A stretch of DNA of 64,000 nt from Pseudomonadota bacterium (GCA_023423975.1 JAFAEO010000001.1:186001-250000), one strand, 5' to 3'. Numbered from the stretch's first letter, positions 7,756 through 16,601 are shown. Translations and numbers: made by a program. The notes: generated by a model not told the origin, from the sequence alone.

Positions 7756-9123
7756 TCAGGCTCCCAGCATAGAAGCGAAGGTAACGTACGAGCCCCAAAT
7801 CGCCAGTGCCGTGAGAAATACAAGCATGATGGTATGGAACTTATTGCCCGCTAAATCACCCATGAGATCTTTACGGTTGATCAGCACAATCAAACCAATG
7901 GAAACCAGCGGCATCAACACAACCTGTGCTGCATTTACAAATATGGTCAACAGAATAAAACCCGGCATGCCTGGAATTGCCCACATCAAAGGCAAAATGG
8001 CTACAAGAAAGTAAGCCAGGCGAAACAGAGGATCTTTGCTGGGTTCAGCCTTGTACTTTTCCTTGCGCTCAGGGGCAACGCAATACACACATTCCATTGC
8101 CATTTTCGGAAATCCAAGCGCATAGCCAATGACCGAACTGAAACAGGCGCACAGCACGCCCAAATAGATGACTAACTCACCAAGGCGCCCGGCCACCTGA
8201 CCGAGCAGATGTGCCAAATCATTGAAATTGGATATTGTTATACCGCGCGGGTGCAATACTTCCGCCCCCATCACCCAGACGGCAAGATCCAGCACAATAA
8301 TGACAAAAATGCCGAATAGCAAATCATACCGTTGCACTTTGCGATGCTCAGGCCGAATGTATCCTTTTTCTTTCATGAATGTGGGATAAAGCAAATTGGC
8401 AAGCGAACCGCCTACTGCACCGATAAGCGATATAACGATCAGTAAGGCACCATAAGAGCCGACCGTCTGAGGGACCTCAAATGCGAGTGTACCAGCGACA
8501 ATCGCGCCAACATCCGGTTTTGCCACAATGGCGCCGCCTATGAGACTCGCAGCCAGAACGACCAGAATAATTTTTTCTACATTTTCCAGATAGCGGTATA
8601 CCGCCTTACCGGTAATCAGCACCGCCGCGATCACAGCTACAATACTCCAGAGCATGACGGAGCCAGATTCGCCGGTCAGATAATACAGAGCCTCTCCTGA
8701 TCCTTTGATGGTGTAAGACTCATAAAAGTGACCAAGAACGATGCCTCCAATTGCCAGCAAGATCGGATAATACTTCCATACCTTGGCATACCCTTCAAAG
8801 ATGGTATGCCCCTGTACGTTCATCAGTTGATAGTTGGCGATAATGCTGACAAGCAGATAGCGCACAATCAATGCCAGCGCAAGTCCCCACATCAGGGTGT
8901 ACCCATAATGGGCTCCTGCCACCGCATTGTCGACCAGATCTCCAGCTCCCAACCAGGTAAGGACAAGGACAATACCCGGTCCAAAAGACTTCACATAGCC
9001 CCAGAATGTTGAAGGTATGGGTGCGCCCACCGATGCCGGATCGGCATCAGGGACCGTGCTTTCGGGATACGACGGCGCAGCCGGCTTCCCTGACGCTTTG
9101 ATGTCAGTTGCATTTACAGTCAT
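7756..9123 (-). CDS. NRAMP-family-like transporter lacking the canonical metal-site motifs
   Basis: A 455-residue integral membrane protein with a 40-residue cytoplasmic N-terminus and about 11 hydrophobic segments laid out as in NRAMP/MntH. In classical members the first helix carries DPGN and the sixth MPH, which together bind divalent metal. Here the first helix reads WLGAGDLVDNAVAG (GDLVDN at 61-66) and the sixth GAVGGSLANLLYP (about 235-247), with neither the Met nor the His. It may therefore carry Mg2+ or another substrate. It follows the dioxygenase gene by 93 bp in the same direction. Start chosen at the ATG with upstream GGAAGAG. Confidence 0.8.
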   Translation of the reverse strand: MTVNATDIKASGKPAAPSYPESTVPDADPASVGAPIPSTFWGYVKSFGPGIVLVLTWLGAGDLVDNAVAGAHYGYTLMWGLALALIVRYLLVSIIANYQLMNVQGHTIFEGYAKVWKYYPILLAIGGIVLGHFYESYTIKGSGEALYYLTGESGSVMLWSIVAVIAAVLITGKAVYRYLENVEKIILVVLAASLIGGAIVAKPDVGAIVAGTLAFEVPQTVGSYGALLIVISLIGAVGGSLANLLYPTFMKEKGYIRPEHRKVQRYDLLFGIFVIIVLDLAVWVMGAEVLHPRGITISNFNDLAHLLGQVAGRLGELVIYLGVLCACFSSVIGYALGFPKMAMECVYCVAPERKEKYKAEPSKDPLFRLAYFLVAILPLMWAIPGMPGFILLTIFVNAAQVVLMPLVSIGLIVLINRKDLMGDLAGNKFHTIMLVFLTALAIWGSYVTFASMLGA

Positions 9124-9216
9124 AGCTTTGTCTCTTCCTCGTTATAAGTCATTATTTCGCCTGTGATGCAGCCAACCTGTTTTCGGCGTGTTTTATTGCT
9201 GCACCGACGCTGTGGG

Positions 9217-10086
9217 TCAGGCGGTTACCATTTCAAGGTCCAGGGTGGTCGTCCGGCGTAACTCCCGGGGATATTTTTTGTCATCAAAAGGCAAGCCTCG
9301 ATGCATCGTCGCCCGATTGTCCCAAATCACAAAGTCATTTTCTTTCCAGGCGTGGCGATAGACAAACTCACGGGCGGTTGCATGCTCGGTTAGCTCGCGC
9401 AGCAAGGCGCGACCTTCGGGCACAGGCCAGTCAACAATATGCGAGGCATGCGAGGCCAAATACAACGATTTTCTTTCAGAACGGGGAATGACGCGAACCA
9501 GAGGATGAACAGCACCGGGCAACTTGGCCTTTTCTTCTTCTGCAAACTCGAAGCCCAGCACATGACGCGAATAAACAATGGAATGAAATACAGCCAGACC
9601 TTCGATTTTCTCTTTGGTTTCTTCATCCAGACAATCATAGGCAGCACGCATATCCGCGAATTCCGTATCAGCACTGACCGGAGGCACAACCTTGGCCGAC
9701 AACATGGAATAACGCCCGGCTGGGTCATTAAAAGACGCGTCCGTATGCCAAAGCCGATTGCTTAATGAACTGACACGACGGCGGTCATCGGCTTTGAGCA
9801 CCTCGCCTTTGTCATTTACATTTGAAATATCCGTAATGGCATTGGTTCCGAAACGGCTTTTCTCCAACACAGATAGCGACGTTTTAGTGTGCAGCTCACC
9901 ATCCAGACGCTGAGCAAATGTTAATTGTTCATCGTTCGTCATCGGCTGACCATGAAAAACGAGTACTGCGTACTTGTCCATTCCATCACGGATGGCCTGC
10001 AACGCTTGGTTGTCAGCACTCCGAAGGTCGACGTGACTCACTTTGCCAACAAAATGGGGATGAACGGGTGCAATTGATAAACTCAT
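9217..10086 (-). CDS. TauD/TfdA-family Fe(II)/2-oxoglutarate-dependent dioxygenase
   Basis: A 289-residue protein; TfdA, the 2,4-D dioxygenase, is about the same length. The iron-binding facial triad is visible as His114 and Asp116 in LWHTDASF and His262 in ATMHRGLPFD, and the 2-oxoglutarate-binding Arg lies in ELRRTTTL near residue 277. These positions almost coincide with those of TfdA. The start is the ATG with AGAGGAGG upstream; an ATG seven codons earlier would place the SD inside the gene. It is the first gene of an operon with the NRAMP-like transporter. The substrate (aryloxyacetate, sulfonate, taurine-like or other) cannot be told. Confidence 0.88.
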   Translation of the reverse strand: MSLSIAPVHPHFVGKVSHVDLRSADNQALQAIRDGMDKYAVLVFHGQPMTNDEQLTFAQRLDGELHTKTSLSVLEKSRFGTNAITDISNVNDKGEVLKADDRRRVSSLSNRLWHTDASFNDPAGRYSMLSAKVVPPVSADTEFADMRAAYDCLDEETKEKIEGLAVFHSIVYSRHVLGFEFAEEEKAKLPGAVHPLVRVIPRSERKSLYLASHASHIVDWPVPEGRALLRELTEHATAREFVYRHAWKENDFVIWDNRATMHRGLPFDDKKYPRELRRTTTLDLEMVTA

Positions 10087-10481
10087 GATGAATCCTCCTC
10101 TAAGCAACGATAGGCGTGTGAATTATTGTTAGCGTTTACTGACAGGCAGGTCAATTTCCGAGGATGGCGATCGAATACCGAGACGCAACACGGTAAGCAA
10201 GCGCATTTTTGTCAAAAAATGACTACGTAATCATATTTTGCGACAAAAACCCTGTATCGGCAATCCGGAATTGATACTGATTGTTATTTTCTTGTGCTTA
10301 GAGAGACTTTTGCGCAGCCATAGACTCTCGGCTCGGCGATAACTCCCAATACGGCGGCACCGCAGAATAGGCAATATCCTGTGTGCGTCATTAATCAGGC
10401 GAACGGTCTGTGAGCGTTCAGTTTATATTTCACTTGTATTGTCATCCGTGTATGTATATGACGTCTGCGACTCATTTGCCC
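10087..10481. other. 395-bp intergenic region with operator and a possible gene remnant
   Basis: This gap holds the promoter side of the dioxygenase operon (operator at 10128-10139). On the minus strand at 10298-10381, a 27-codon stretch reads QDIAYSAVPPYWELSPS and onward before a TAA, with stop codons directly upstream. It looks like protein-coding sequence and may be the tail of a lost gene, but I do not recognise the family. Nothing else is evident. Confidence 0.35.
10128..10139. promoter_or_regulatory. LacI-type operator candidate upstream of the dioxygenase operon
   Basis: GTTAGCGTTTAC matches its own reverse complement at 8 of 12 positions and has the central CG typical of LacI/GalR operators. 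It is 42 bp upstream of the dioxygenase start. The LacI regulator at 6694-7707 is the natural candidate to bind it. Confidence 0.4.
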
Positions 10482-11000
10482 CTAACCCACCGCCATCGTT
10501 CCCGGTGTTTCAAACCGCAGCAACGTCCCGCCACTTTCGCCGACAGCTTCCCACTCGTCCACATCAAAATCCATCACCGTCAATGAAGCAGGAGGAAATC
10601 CCATGTCCAATCGCTCCATGGCATCCTCATCGCCTTCGCCCGACAAATATTGTGTAGTCAGATACAGTCCGGGATTATGTCCAATTACCAACACAATACG
10701 CGGCCCTGGTTCAATATTGCGTATGACATGAACGATATTGTCGACCGATGCCTCGTAGATCCGTGCTTCAGTGATCTTCCTTACCGGCGCATCAAATGCA
10801 GCCGATAGATGGGTCCAGGTTTGTTGCGTACGCGTGGCGCTTGATACGATGGCCAACTCTGGTTTTAGCTGCTGTGCCACCAAATACTGTCCGACCAGTT
10901 CGGCCTCACGGTATCCGCGTTCTGCGAGAGGGCGCTGCAAGTCTGCAACACCAGGAATCGAATTGGATTTCGCGTGACGAAGCAACATGAGTCTGAGCAT
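10482..11000 (-). CDS. sixA: SixA-type phosphohistidine phosphatase
   Basis: A 172-residue histidine phosphatase. The catalytic RH motif is in LMLLRHAKS (Arg8, His9), the second active-site His is in LVIGHNPGLY, and the ADLQRPLAERGYREA and VSSATRTQQTW segments match SixA, which removes phosphate from phosphohistidine in phosphorelay and PTS proteins. The start is the ATG preceded by AAAGG; 12 codons upstream there is another ATG that adds unrelated sequence. It is transcribed in the same direction as the orphan response regulator upstream, separated by 122 bp. Confidence 0.9.
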   Translation of the reverse strand: MLRLMLLRHAKSNSIPGVADLQRPLAERGYREAELVGQYLVAQQLKPELAIVSSATRTQQTWTHLSAAFDAPVRKITEARIYEASVDNIVHVIRNIEPGPRIVLVIGHNPGLYLTTQYLSGEGDEDAMERLDMGFPPASLTVMDFDVDEWEAVGESGGTLLRFETPGTMAVG

Positions 11001-11122
11001 AAACGACCTTTGTATGGCTGGTGCCCAGGCTGGCACACTTTTTCCTGTTCAGTGAAGAATCTATCATATGATACCGCCGTGCGCAGCGGTATGACAAAAT
11101 CTCTGCAAGATCGTTGCGTTAA

Positions 11123-11983
11123 TCAGGCGGCGGTGCCGCCTATCTCAGCCTCTGTCTCTTCGGTCGCAAGCAAATAACCCTGCCCGCGCAGATTCCGAAT
11201 GAGAAGCCTGGAGCTTTGGGTGCTGGCCCCCAACTTGCGGCGCAAGCTGCTGATATGAGTGTCTATACTGCGGTCATAAGACGAAGGAATCCGGCCCAGC
11301 GCGAACGCACCAATATTGTGCCGCTGAACCACGCGACCGGCAGAGCGCATCAACACTTCAAGAATACGTTGTTCCGCGCCGGTCAACACAACCGTACTGC
11401 CATGCAGCGTGGTCGCGCCGGTGGCCGGGTTCAGCGAGAGCGGGCCCGTCACAAGCACCCCGCCAACGTCTGCGCCGGCAGATCCGAACGTGACGGGTTC
11501 ATCAAACCGTGAGCCGCGATATGAAACGCTACGATAAGATGCCGCACGATATGAACCGTTATGCTGGAAGTGGCGCAATGGTGGTGGAGGCGGTGATACC
11601 TCATCGGTTCCGTGGCGTCTTAACAGGGCATGCATACGCGCCTTCAATTCGGCCATGCACAGCGGTTTGGCAAGACAGTCATCGGCGCCCGATTCCAGGC
11701 CGGTTACGCAATCGGTATCCGGGCCGGTTAGCAAGATCAGAGGATTGTTAGATTGCTGCCGATAGCCCTTGAGCCACTCCAGACTGGAAACGTCCTGCAT
11801 ATCTGCATCCAGCAGAGCAAGATGATGGCGCCGCCGCCGCATCAACCGGTCAGCCTGGTAGCCCGAGTGCGCCAGCAAGACGCAATACCCTTGGGATTCC
11901 AGATATTCACAAAGCATTTTGGATAACGCCACGTCGTTTTCAATCAAGAGAACACGCAGCGCATTCGGCTTTTCAGTGCGCAT
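11123..11983 (-). CDS. Orphan OmpR/PhoB-type response regulator with unusual linker
   Basis: A 286-residue two-domain regulator. The receiver occupies about residues 8-122, with phosphoacceptor Asp59 (LALLDAD), Thr86 and Lys106 (CLAKPL). The paired acidic residues usually reading DD are here N-D in LLIENDVAL. A long linker (about 128-165) is low-complexity with PPPPP and repeated SYR units, then the winged-helix DNA-binding domain with TGAEQRILEVLM, DTHISSLRRKLG and IRNLRGQGYLL. No histidine kinase is adjacent. Its position back-to-back with the iron-uptake receptor gene suggests, but does not prove, a link to it. Confidence 0.88.
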   Translation of the reverse strand: MRTEKPNALRVLLIENDVALSKMLCEYLESQGYCVLLAHSGYQADRLMRRRRHHLALLDADMQDVSSLEWLKGYRQQSNNPLILLTGPDTDCVTGLESGADDCLAKPLCMAELKARMHALLRRHGTDEVSPPPPPLRHFQHNGSYRAASYRSVSYRGSRFDEPVTFGSAGADVGGVLVTGPLSLNPATGATTLHGSTVVLTGAEQRILEVLMRSAGRVVQRHNIGAFALGRIPSSYDRSIDTHISSLRRKLGASTQSSRLLIRNLRGQGYLLATEETEAEIGGTAA

Positions 11984-12106
11984 GTTTAGTGTAGAAGCGC
12001 TTCATCACATATGCGTGCCCGGCAGGCAACGTGTATGTCAAGAAGTGCAAAGATATCAAAAGTTATGGAAAGAACATTGCTGAACAACAGCTGACAATAT
12101 CTAATA

Positions 12107-12155
12107 GCTAATAATTCTCATTTAGAACTTCATATAGAGAATAAGTCTCATTCTA
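12107..12155. promoter_or_regulatory. Two Fur-box-like elements upstream of the TonB receptor
   Basis: The 19-mers starting GCTAATAATTCTCATTTAG (12107-12125) and GAGAATAAGTCTCATTCTA (12137-12155) each match the Fur consensus at about 12 of 19 positions and lie 30 bp apart, just upstream of the receptor start. Iron repression of the receptor and binding-protein genes is the expected outcome. Confidence 0.6.
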
Positions 12156-12180
12156 TCATTGCCAGAGAGGAAATTTTCTG

Positions 12181-14175
12181 ATGTTGCCCGTTACCCCGGT
12201 ATCAAAGCGAGAACCGGCTCGTAAGACCCCTGCCCGCCAGATTGCTACACTATGTGCGCTCAGTTTTGGCGCTTCCCTGCTTCAAGTCGCCTATGCACAG
12301 GTTACCAGTGACGAAACAGGCGTTGCGTCACTGAATCCCATTGTGGTCACTGCCAGTGGTTTTGAGCAGGACATCATTGATGCCCCGGCCTCTATCAGCG
12401 TGATTCCGCGGGAAAAACTGGAAAAAGGTGCCTATCGCGACCTGACCGATGCGCTGCGCGACGTTCCCGGCGTCATCATGACGCCCTCGGACAACAACAC
12501 GTCTGACATAACCCTGCGTGGCATGAGCGCCAACTATACCTTGCTTCTGGTCGATGGCAAGCGCATGAGCACTCGCGAAACCCAGACCAACGGCAGCACC
12601 GGCACTGACCAGAGCTGGGTGCCGCCGCTGGAGGCCATCGAACGAATCGAAGTGGTACGCGGCCCTATGTCATCGCTTTATGGTTCGGACGCCATGGGCG
12701 GTGTGGTGAATGTGATTACACGCAAGATCCCAAAAAAATGGGGCGGCTCGATCCGGCTCGATTCGATCCTGCAGCAACATTCGGCCTCTGGCAACAATTT
12801 CCAGGGTAATTTTTATATTGCGGGCCCCATTAAAGAGGACCTGCTTGGTTTCAGTCTTTATGGCATCTACTCGCATCGCAGTGAGGACGACATCGTAGAG
12901 GGCTATAACCGCCATACCAATCGTGGGGTCACTGCCAAATTGGCCCTGACGCCAAATCGCGATCACGATATCGTGCTTGAAGCAGGCGCCTCCAGACAGG
13001 ATTATCTTTCAACGCCGGGTAAAACCCTGGCGCTGACCGAAGAGGAAAGCCGTCGCCGATTCAACCGCAAGCATTTTTCCCTAACCCATGACGGACGCTG
13101 GTCTTTTGGCACCTCGAATACCTATATTCAGCGCGAAGAGACCGAGAATCTGGCCCGCGAAATGACGATTCGCAACACAACGGCCAGCACCAAATGGAGC
13201 ATGCCGCTGTTTGAACGCCATATCGCCACGGTCGGCGCCTTCTATAGCCTGGAAGATCTTAAAGACACGACCACCAACAAAATGTCCGACCGGTCTACCG
13301 TAGACCGCTGGCAATACGCCTTTTTTGTCGAAGATGAATGGCAGATTACCGACTCGTTTGCCCTGACTGGCGGGCTGCGTATGGATAACGAGAAAACCTC
13401 CGGCATCCACTGGAGCCCCAGGCTGTATGGCGTTTGGCATCTGAACGACAACTGGACGATCAAGGGCGGCGTTTCTACCGGTTTTCGTGCGCCCTCTCTG
13501 CGCCAAACCCTGCCAGACTGGGGCGCTACCAGCCGCGGCGGCAATATGTATGGCAATCCCGACCTGAAGCCGGAAAAAACACTGACTAAAGAGATTGGGC
13601 TGATCTATAACGATGATAGCGGCCTGATGGCAGGCATCACCCTGTTCGACAACGAGTTCACCGACAAGATCACTCGCGTGCCCTGCCCTGAATGCGGACC
13701 GGTAAATGCCCAGGGACGCTCGGCCACCACTTATGTGAACGTGGACGACGCCATCACCCGCGGGGTGGAAGCAACCTTGACGGCTCCGCTGAGCGAGAAG
13801 TTGTCATTGACCTCCAGCTACACCTATACCTATTCCAAGCAGAAAAGCGGCCAGTACGCAGGCAACCCGCTGAACCAAATGCCAGAGCATATGTTCAATC
13901 TGGGGCTGGACTGGAAACCGACAGACAAGCTCAATGGCTGGATGAAAGTGACTTACCGTGGCAAGGAAAGCGATCCGACCCAGGGTATCTCGGCCAGTAC
14001 CACCATGGCACCGTCTGCGACTTACGTGGACTTAGGCGGCTCTTATGATGTCAATGAAAACGTCACCGTGTATGCAGGCATCTACAACATCTTCGACAAG
14101 CAGGTCCGCTATGACGATTATGGTTACGTGGAAGATGGCCGTCGCTACTGGCTTGGCATGAACGTCAAATTCTGA
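12181..14175 (+). CDS. TonB-dependent siderophore receptor, CirA/FepA-like
   Basis: A 664-residue outer membrane receptor, close to the length of CirA (about 660). It has an N-terminal export signal ending near VAYAQ, then a TonB box NPIVVTAS. The plug domain has SISVIPREKLEKG, ITLRGM, LLVDGKRMS, ERIEVVRGPMSSLYGSDAMGG and VVNVITRK. The beta-barrel ends with GLRMDN, an STGFRAPSL segment, NPDLKPEKT and a terminal aromatic (GMNVKF). This set of motifs is typical of catecholate siderophore or degraded-enterobactin receptors. Fur-box-like sites precede it and a periplasmic siderophore-binding protein follows. Confidence 0.93.
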   Translation: MLPVTPVSKREPARKTPARQIATLCALSFGASLLQVAYAQVTSDETGVASLNPIVVTASGFEQDIIDAPASISVIPREKLEKGAYRDLTDALRDVPGVIMTPSDNNTSDITLRGMSANYTLLLVDGKRMSTRETQTNGSTGTDQSWVPPLEAIERIEVVRGPMSSLYGSDAMGGVVNVITRKIPKKWGGSIRLDSILQQHSASGNNFQGNFYIAGPIKEDLLGFSLYGIYSHRSEDDIVEGYNRHTNRGVTAKLALTPNRDHDIVLEAGASRQDYLSTPGKTLALTEEESRRRFNRKHFSLTHDGRWSFGTSNTYIQREETENLAREMTIRNTTASTKWSMPLFERHIATVGAFYSLEDLKDTTTNKMSDRSTVDRWQYAFFVEDEWQITDSFALTGGLRMDNEKTSGIHWSPRLYGVWHLNDNWTIKGGVSTGFRAPSLRQTLPDWGATSRGGNMYGNPDLKPEKTLTKEIGLIYNDDSGLMAGITLFDNEFTDKITRVPCPECGPVNAQGRSATTYVNVDDAITRGVEATLTAPLSEKLSLTSSYTYTYSKQKSGQYAGNPLNQMPEHMFNLGLDWKPTDKLNGWMKVTYRGKESDPTQGISASTTMAPSATYVDLGGSYDVNENVTVYAGIYNIFDKQVRYDDYGYVEDGRRYWLGMNVKF

Positions 14176-14231
14176 TTGAAATAACAACCGCAGCGCTGCC
14201 GTTGCGGTTCATCATAACAAAGGCATCACAA

Positions 14232-15179
14232 ATGAAAACTACACGACAAACAAAAAATTGGCTGGCCATGGTCCAAACAACCTTGGCCATCGGTGTGATA
14301 TCACTCGCGAGCCAGGCCATGGCACAAGCTGATCAGGTAACAGTGCAACACGCAAAAGGACAAGCCTCGGTCAAATTGGAACCGGCAAAAACGGTCGTAT
14401 TCGATCTGCCCACGCTGGATATCATGCAGGTACTGGGCGTGCAGGCTGCCGGCGTCCCCAAAGCGCGCTTTCCGGATTCACTTTCTGCATATAACACTGA
14501 CAGCATGCCCAAAGTAGGCACGCTGTTTGAACCCGATCACAACGCCGTTAAAAAAGTGTCACCGGATCTCATTATCGTGGGCGGACGCTCACGCGCCAAG
14601 TTTGATGATATGGCCCAACTTGCCCCAACACTGGACTTGAGCGTGGATACGCAGGCTCCCCTCAAGAGCATCGAGCGCAATACACAGACACTGGCTGCCA
14701 TTTACAAAAAAGAACCCGAAGCCCAGGCTGCCTTGAAAAAGCTCAACGATGCTGTTGCGAGCCTGCAAGGCAAGACGGCTACAGCAGGTAACGCCATACT
14801 CATTCTCGCTGTTGGCGAAAAAACAAGCGCCTTTGGCCCTGGCTCGCGCTTTGGCATGATCTATGACGTCTTCGGTTTTGCTCCCAACGACGCAGTGAAG
14901 AACCTCTCGGCAAAAGATCGCCATCCGGTCAAACTGGAGGATATTGCCAAAGCCAATCCGGACTGGCTGTTCGTGATTGATCGCAATGCGGCCACCGGCA
15001 AGCAGGGCAAACCGACCCGCCAATTGCTGGAAAACTCCGTTATTCGTGACACCGCTGCCGCGAAAAACAGCCGCATCGTTTATCTGGACCCATACAACTG
15101 GTACATCATGGGTAGCGCCGGCCTGACATCCATGCAACAGAATATTGATCAGATTGCTGCGGCATTGAATGCAAAATAA
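14232..15179 (+). CDS. Siderophore ABC transporter periplasmic binding protein (FatB/CeuE/YclQ-like)
   Basis: A 315-residue protein with a signal peptide (LAIGVISLASQAMAQ) and the class III fold of iron-siderophore binding proteins. KTVVFDLPTLDIMQVLGV opens the mature part, then VGTLFEPDHNAVKKVSPDLIIVGGRS, TLAAIYKKE, LILAVGEKTSAFGPGSRFGMIYDVFG and IAKANPDWLFVIDR. Start ATG at 14232 with AAAGG upstream. It sits 56 bp after the TonB receptor and is probably cotranscribed under Fur. Permease and ATPase genes for a complete importer are not found here, so they must lie elsewhere. Confidence 0.9.
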   Translation: MKTTRQTKNWLAMVQTTLAIGVISLASQAMAQADQVTVQHAKGQASVKLEPAKTVVFDLPTLDIMQVLGVQAAGVPKARFPDSLSAYNTDSMPKVGTLFEPDHNAVKKVSPDLIIVGGRSRAKFDDMAQLAPTLDLSVDTQAPLKSIERNTQTLAAIYKKEPEAQAALKKLNDAVASLQGKTATAGNAILILAVGEKTSAFGPGSRFGMIYDVFGFAPNDAVKNLSAKDRHPVKLEDIAKANPDWLFVIDRNAATGKQGKPTRQLLENSVIRDTAAAKNSRIVYLDPYNWYIMGSAGLTSMQQNIDQIAAALNAK

Positions 15180-15432
15180 TTCATAGAATAAGCAATATTC
15201 AAATTGCCATACCTATTCGGGAAGAACGATGCACCGCACGTCTTTCCGAATTTTTTATCGCTATTACAAAGATGCTCTGGGCTGGCCGGCCCATATGCAG
15301 ATATCGTCACCTGCATTATTTCTCTTGTGCCTGTGCAATTAAAGTTGCAGTTCCCCGTGTCCGCTGCCGCCTCTTCTGAAGGAACCTCCAGATCTTCTCA
15401 TGCGGGCAAGCGCCACTCGGTGCCTGCAGCCA

Positions 15433-15882
15433 TCATCGTTGTTCACCATCTGCTTTGACAAAATCAATGAACGCGCGTAGCGGTGCGGGCACCAGCCGCC
15501 GGCCCGGATAGTACAAAAACGGCCCCGAAAAACTTACCCACCACGACTTGAGCACCGGGACCAGCACGCCCCTTTGCAGATGTGGTCGCAGCCAATCTTC
15601 GAAAAGAAAAATAATTCCACTACCGGCAATCGCGGCGTCCACAGCCAGATCCGTGCCGCCGCCTGCCTGTACGATGAGCGGCCCGGCGGGGTCCACCCGC
15701 AATTTTTCACCCTCTCTTTCAAATTCCCATGGCGGCATTGCGCCGCTGGAAAACCGCGTGCGCAAACAGGCATGATTGAGCAAATCACGAGGATGCTTCG
15801 GTCGACCGCAGCGCTCAAGATAAGCGGGCGCGGCGGCTGCAGCGAAACGCTGGGTTCGCGGACCGATAGGCACTGCAATCAT
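15433..15882 (-). pseudogene. Truncated LysR-family regulator (C-terminal half only)
   Basis: The frame reads MIAVPIGPRTQRFAAAAAPA, then HPRDLLNHACLRTRF, WEFEREGEKLRV, AIAGSGIIFLFEDWLRP and SFSGPFLYYPGRR. This is the second half of an LTTR effector domain of the group that often sits divergent to aldo/keto reductases or dehydrogenases. The HTH and first half are missing. The 5' side abuts, at about 15883, the 3' fragment of an aldo/keto reductase on the opposite strand, so a single deletion probably removed both 5' halves and their shared promoter. Confidence 0.75.
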
Positions 15883-16008
15883 ATCCTGCTTATTCCTGGC
15901 ACGTCATCTATCGCGCATTTGCAGGAAAATCTCGCTGCAGGCCAGCTTGTTCTTTCTGAAGAGGCGATCAGGGAGTTGGATAAAATAGTGATCGCTGGCC
16001 ATCCATGA
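15883..16008 (+). pseudogene. Aldo/keto reductase 3' fragment
   Basis: About 41 codons ending at the TGA at 16006-16008 read ILLIPGTSSIAHLQENLAA followed by LVLSEEAIRELDKIV. This is the C-terminal NADPH-binding loop and last helix of aldo/keto reductases (IPGTSS..HL.EN). No catalytic Asp/Tyr/Lys/His region is present. It faces away from the truncated LysR gene, consistent with a formerly divergent regulator-enzyme pair that suffered an internal deletion. Confidence 0.7.
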
Positions 16009-16106
16009 CGGGATGTTGGCAAGATACTATTCTTGCAAGGCGAGGCGCCAACGTCTTTGGCTCTGCATGGCAATTTGGATGAGAAGCCCAATTCATTAAC
16101 GCCTGA

Positions 16107-16457
16107 TCAATACGTCTCTCGCAATGGGCAATCGGGAAACAACAGGAAAAACCGGACATACCAGAGCACCAATAGCCCGACCGCAAGCCAAACGGTGTAA
16201 TGAACAGGCCGTTTGACTAGAAGCATAACCAGGCCGATCAATAGTAGCGGCGAAAAGTACATAAACGTGATAAATGATCCGCTCACGTCCATGTCCAGCG
16301 GTAACGTACAAAAGGTGAGTTTCTGATCTTTTAACAATGGATCGTCAAGCATCCACTCGAATCTGTTGTACGGCACCGAAACGATCAATAGCGCACTGAA
16401 TATGGCATAATCAGCAATAATCAGGTCTATGACAAATACCGCTATTGTCTTCATCAT
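16107..16457 (-). CDS. Hypothetical small membrane protein
   Basis: A 116-residue protein with three likely membrane helices: about residues 4-29 (AVFVIDLIIADYAIFSALLI), 62-81 (ITFMYFSPLLLIGLVMLLV) and 87-109 (TVWLAVGLLVLWYVRFFLLF). Between the first two helices is a polar loop with conserved-looking aromatic and acidic residues. I do not recognise the family. Two successive ATG codons at the start and a weak SD leave the exact start open by one codon. It stands alone between the LysR/AKR scar and the next LysR gene. Confidence 0.55.
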   Translation of the reverse strand: MMKTIAVFVIDLIIADYAIFSALLIVSVPYNRFEWMLDDPLLKDQKLTFCTLPLDMDVSGSFITFMYFSPLLLIGLVMLLVKRPVHYTVWLAVGLLVLWYVRFFLLFPDCPLRETY

Positions 16458-16601
16458 TGTTTTCTCGGTCGAGTGATCGACAATTGTATGTGGAGATAGT
16501 AGCGCCCTGCAAGAATACCCAAATTGGGTATTTCACACGGGTGTTTTCGGCCACTCACCAGTGTGGCAGGTGCCGTCTTCTGAAGCGGCAGCCAACGGTT
16601 T

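Noticed and set aside
15204..15458. Short plus-strand frames after the siderophore binding protein
   Set aside because: The 37-codon frame from ATG 15229 has a fair SD but no recognisable product; not enough for a gene call.
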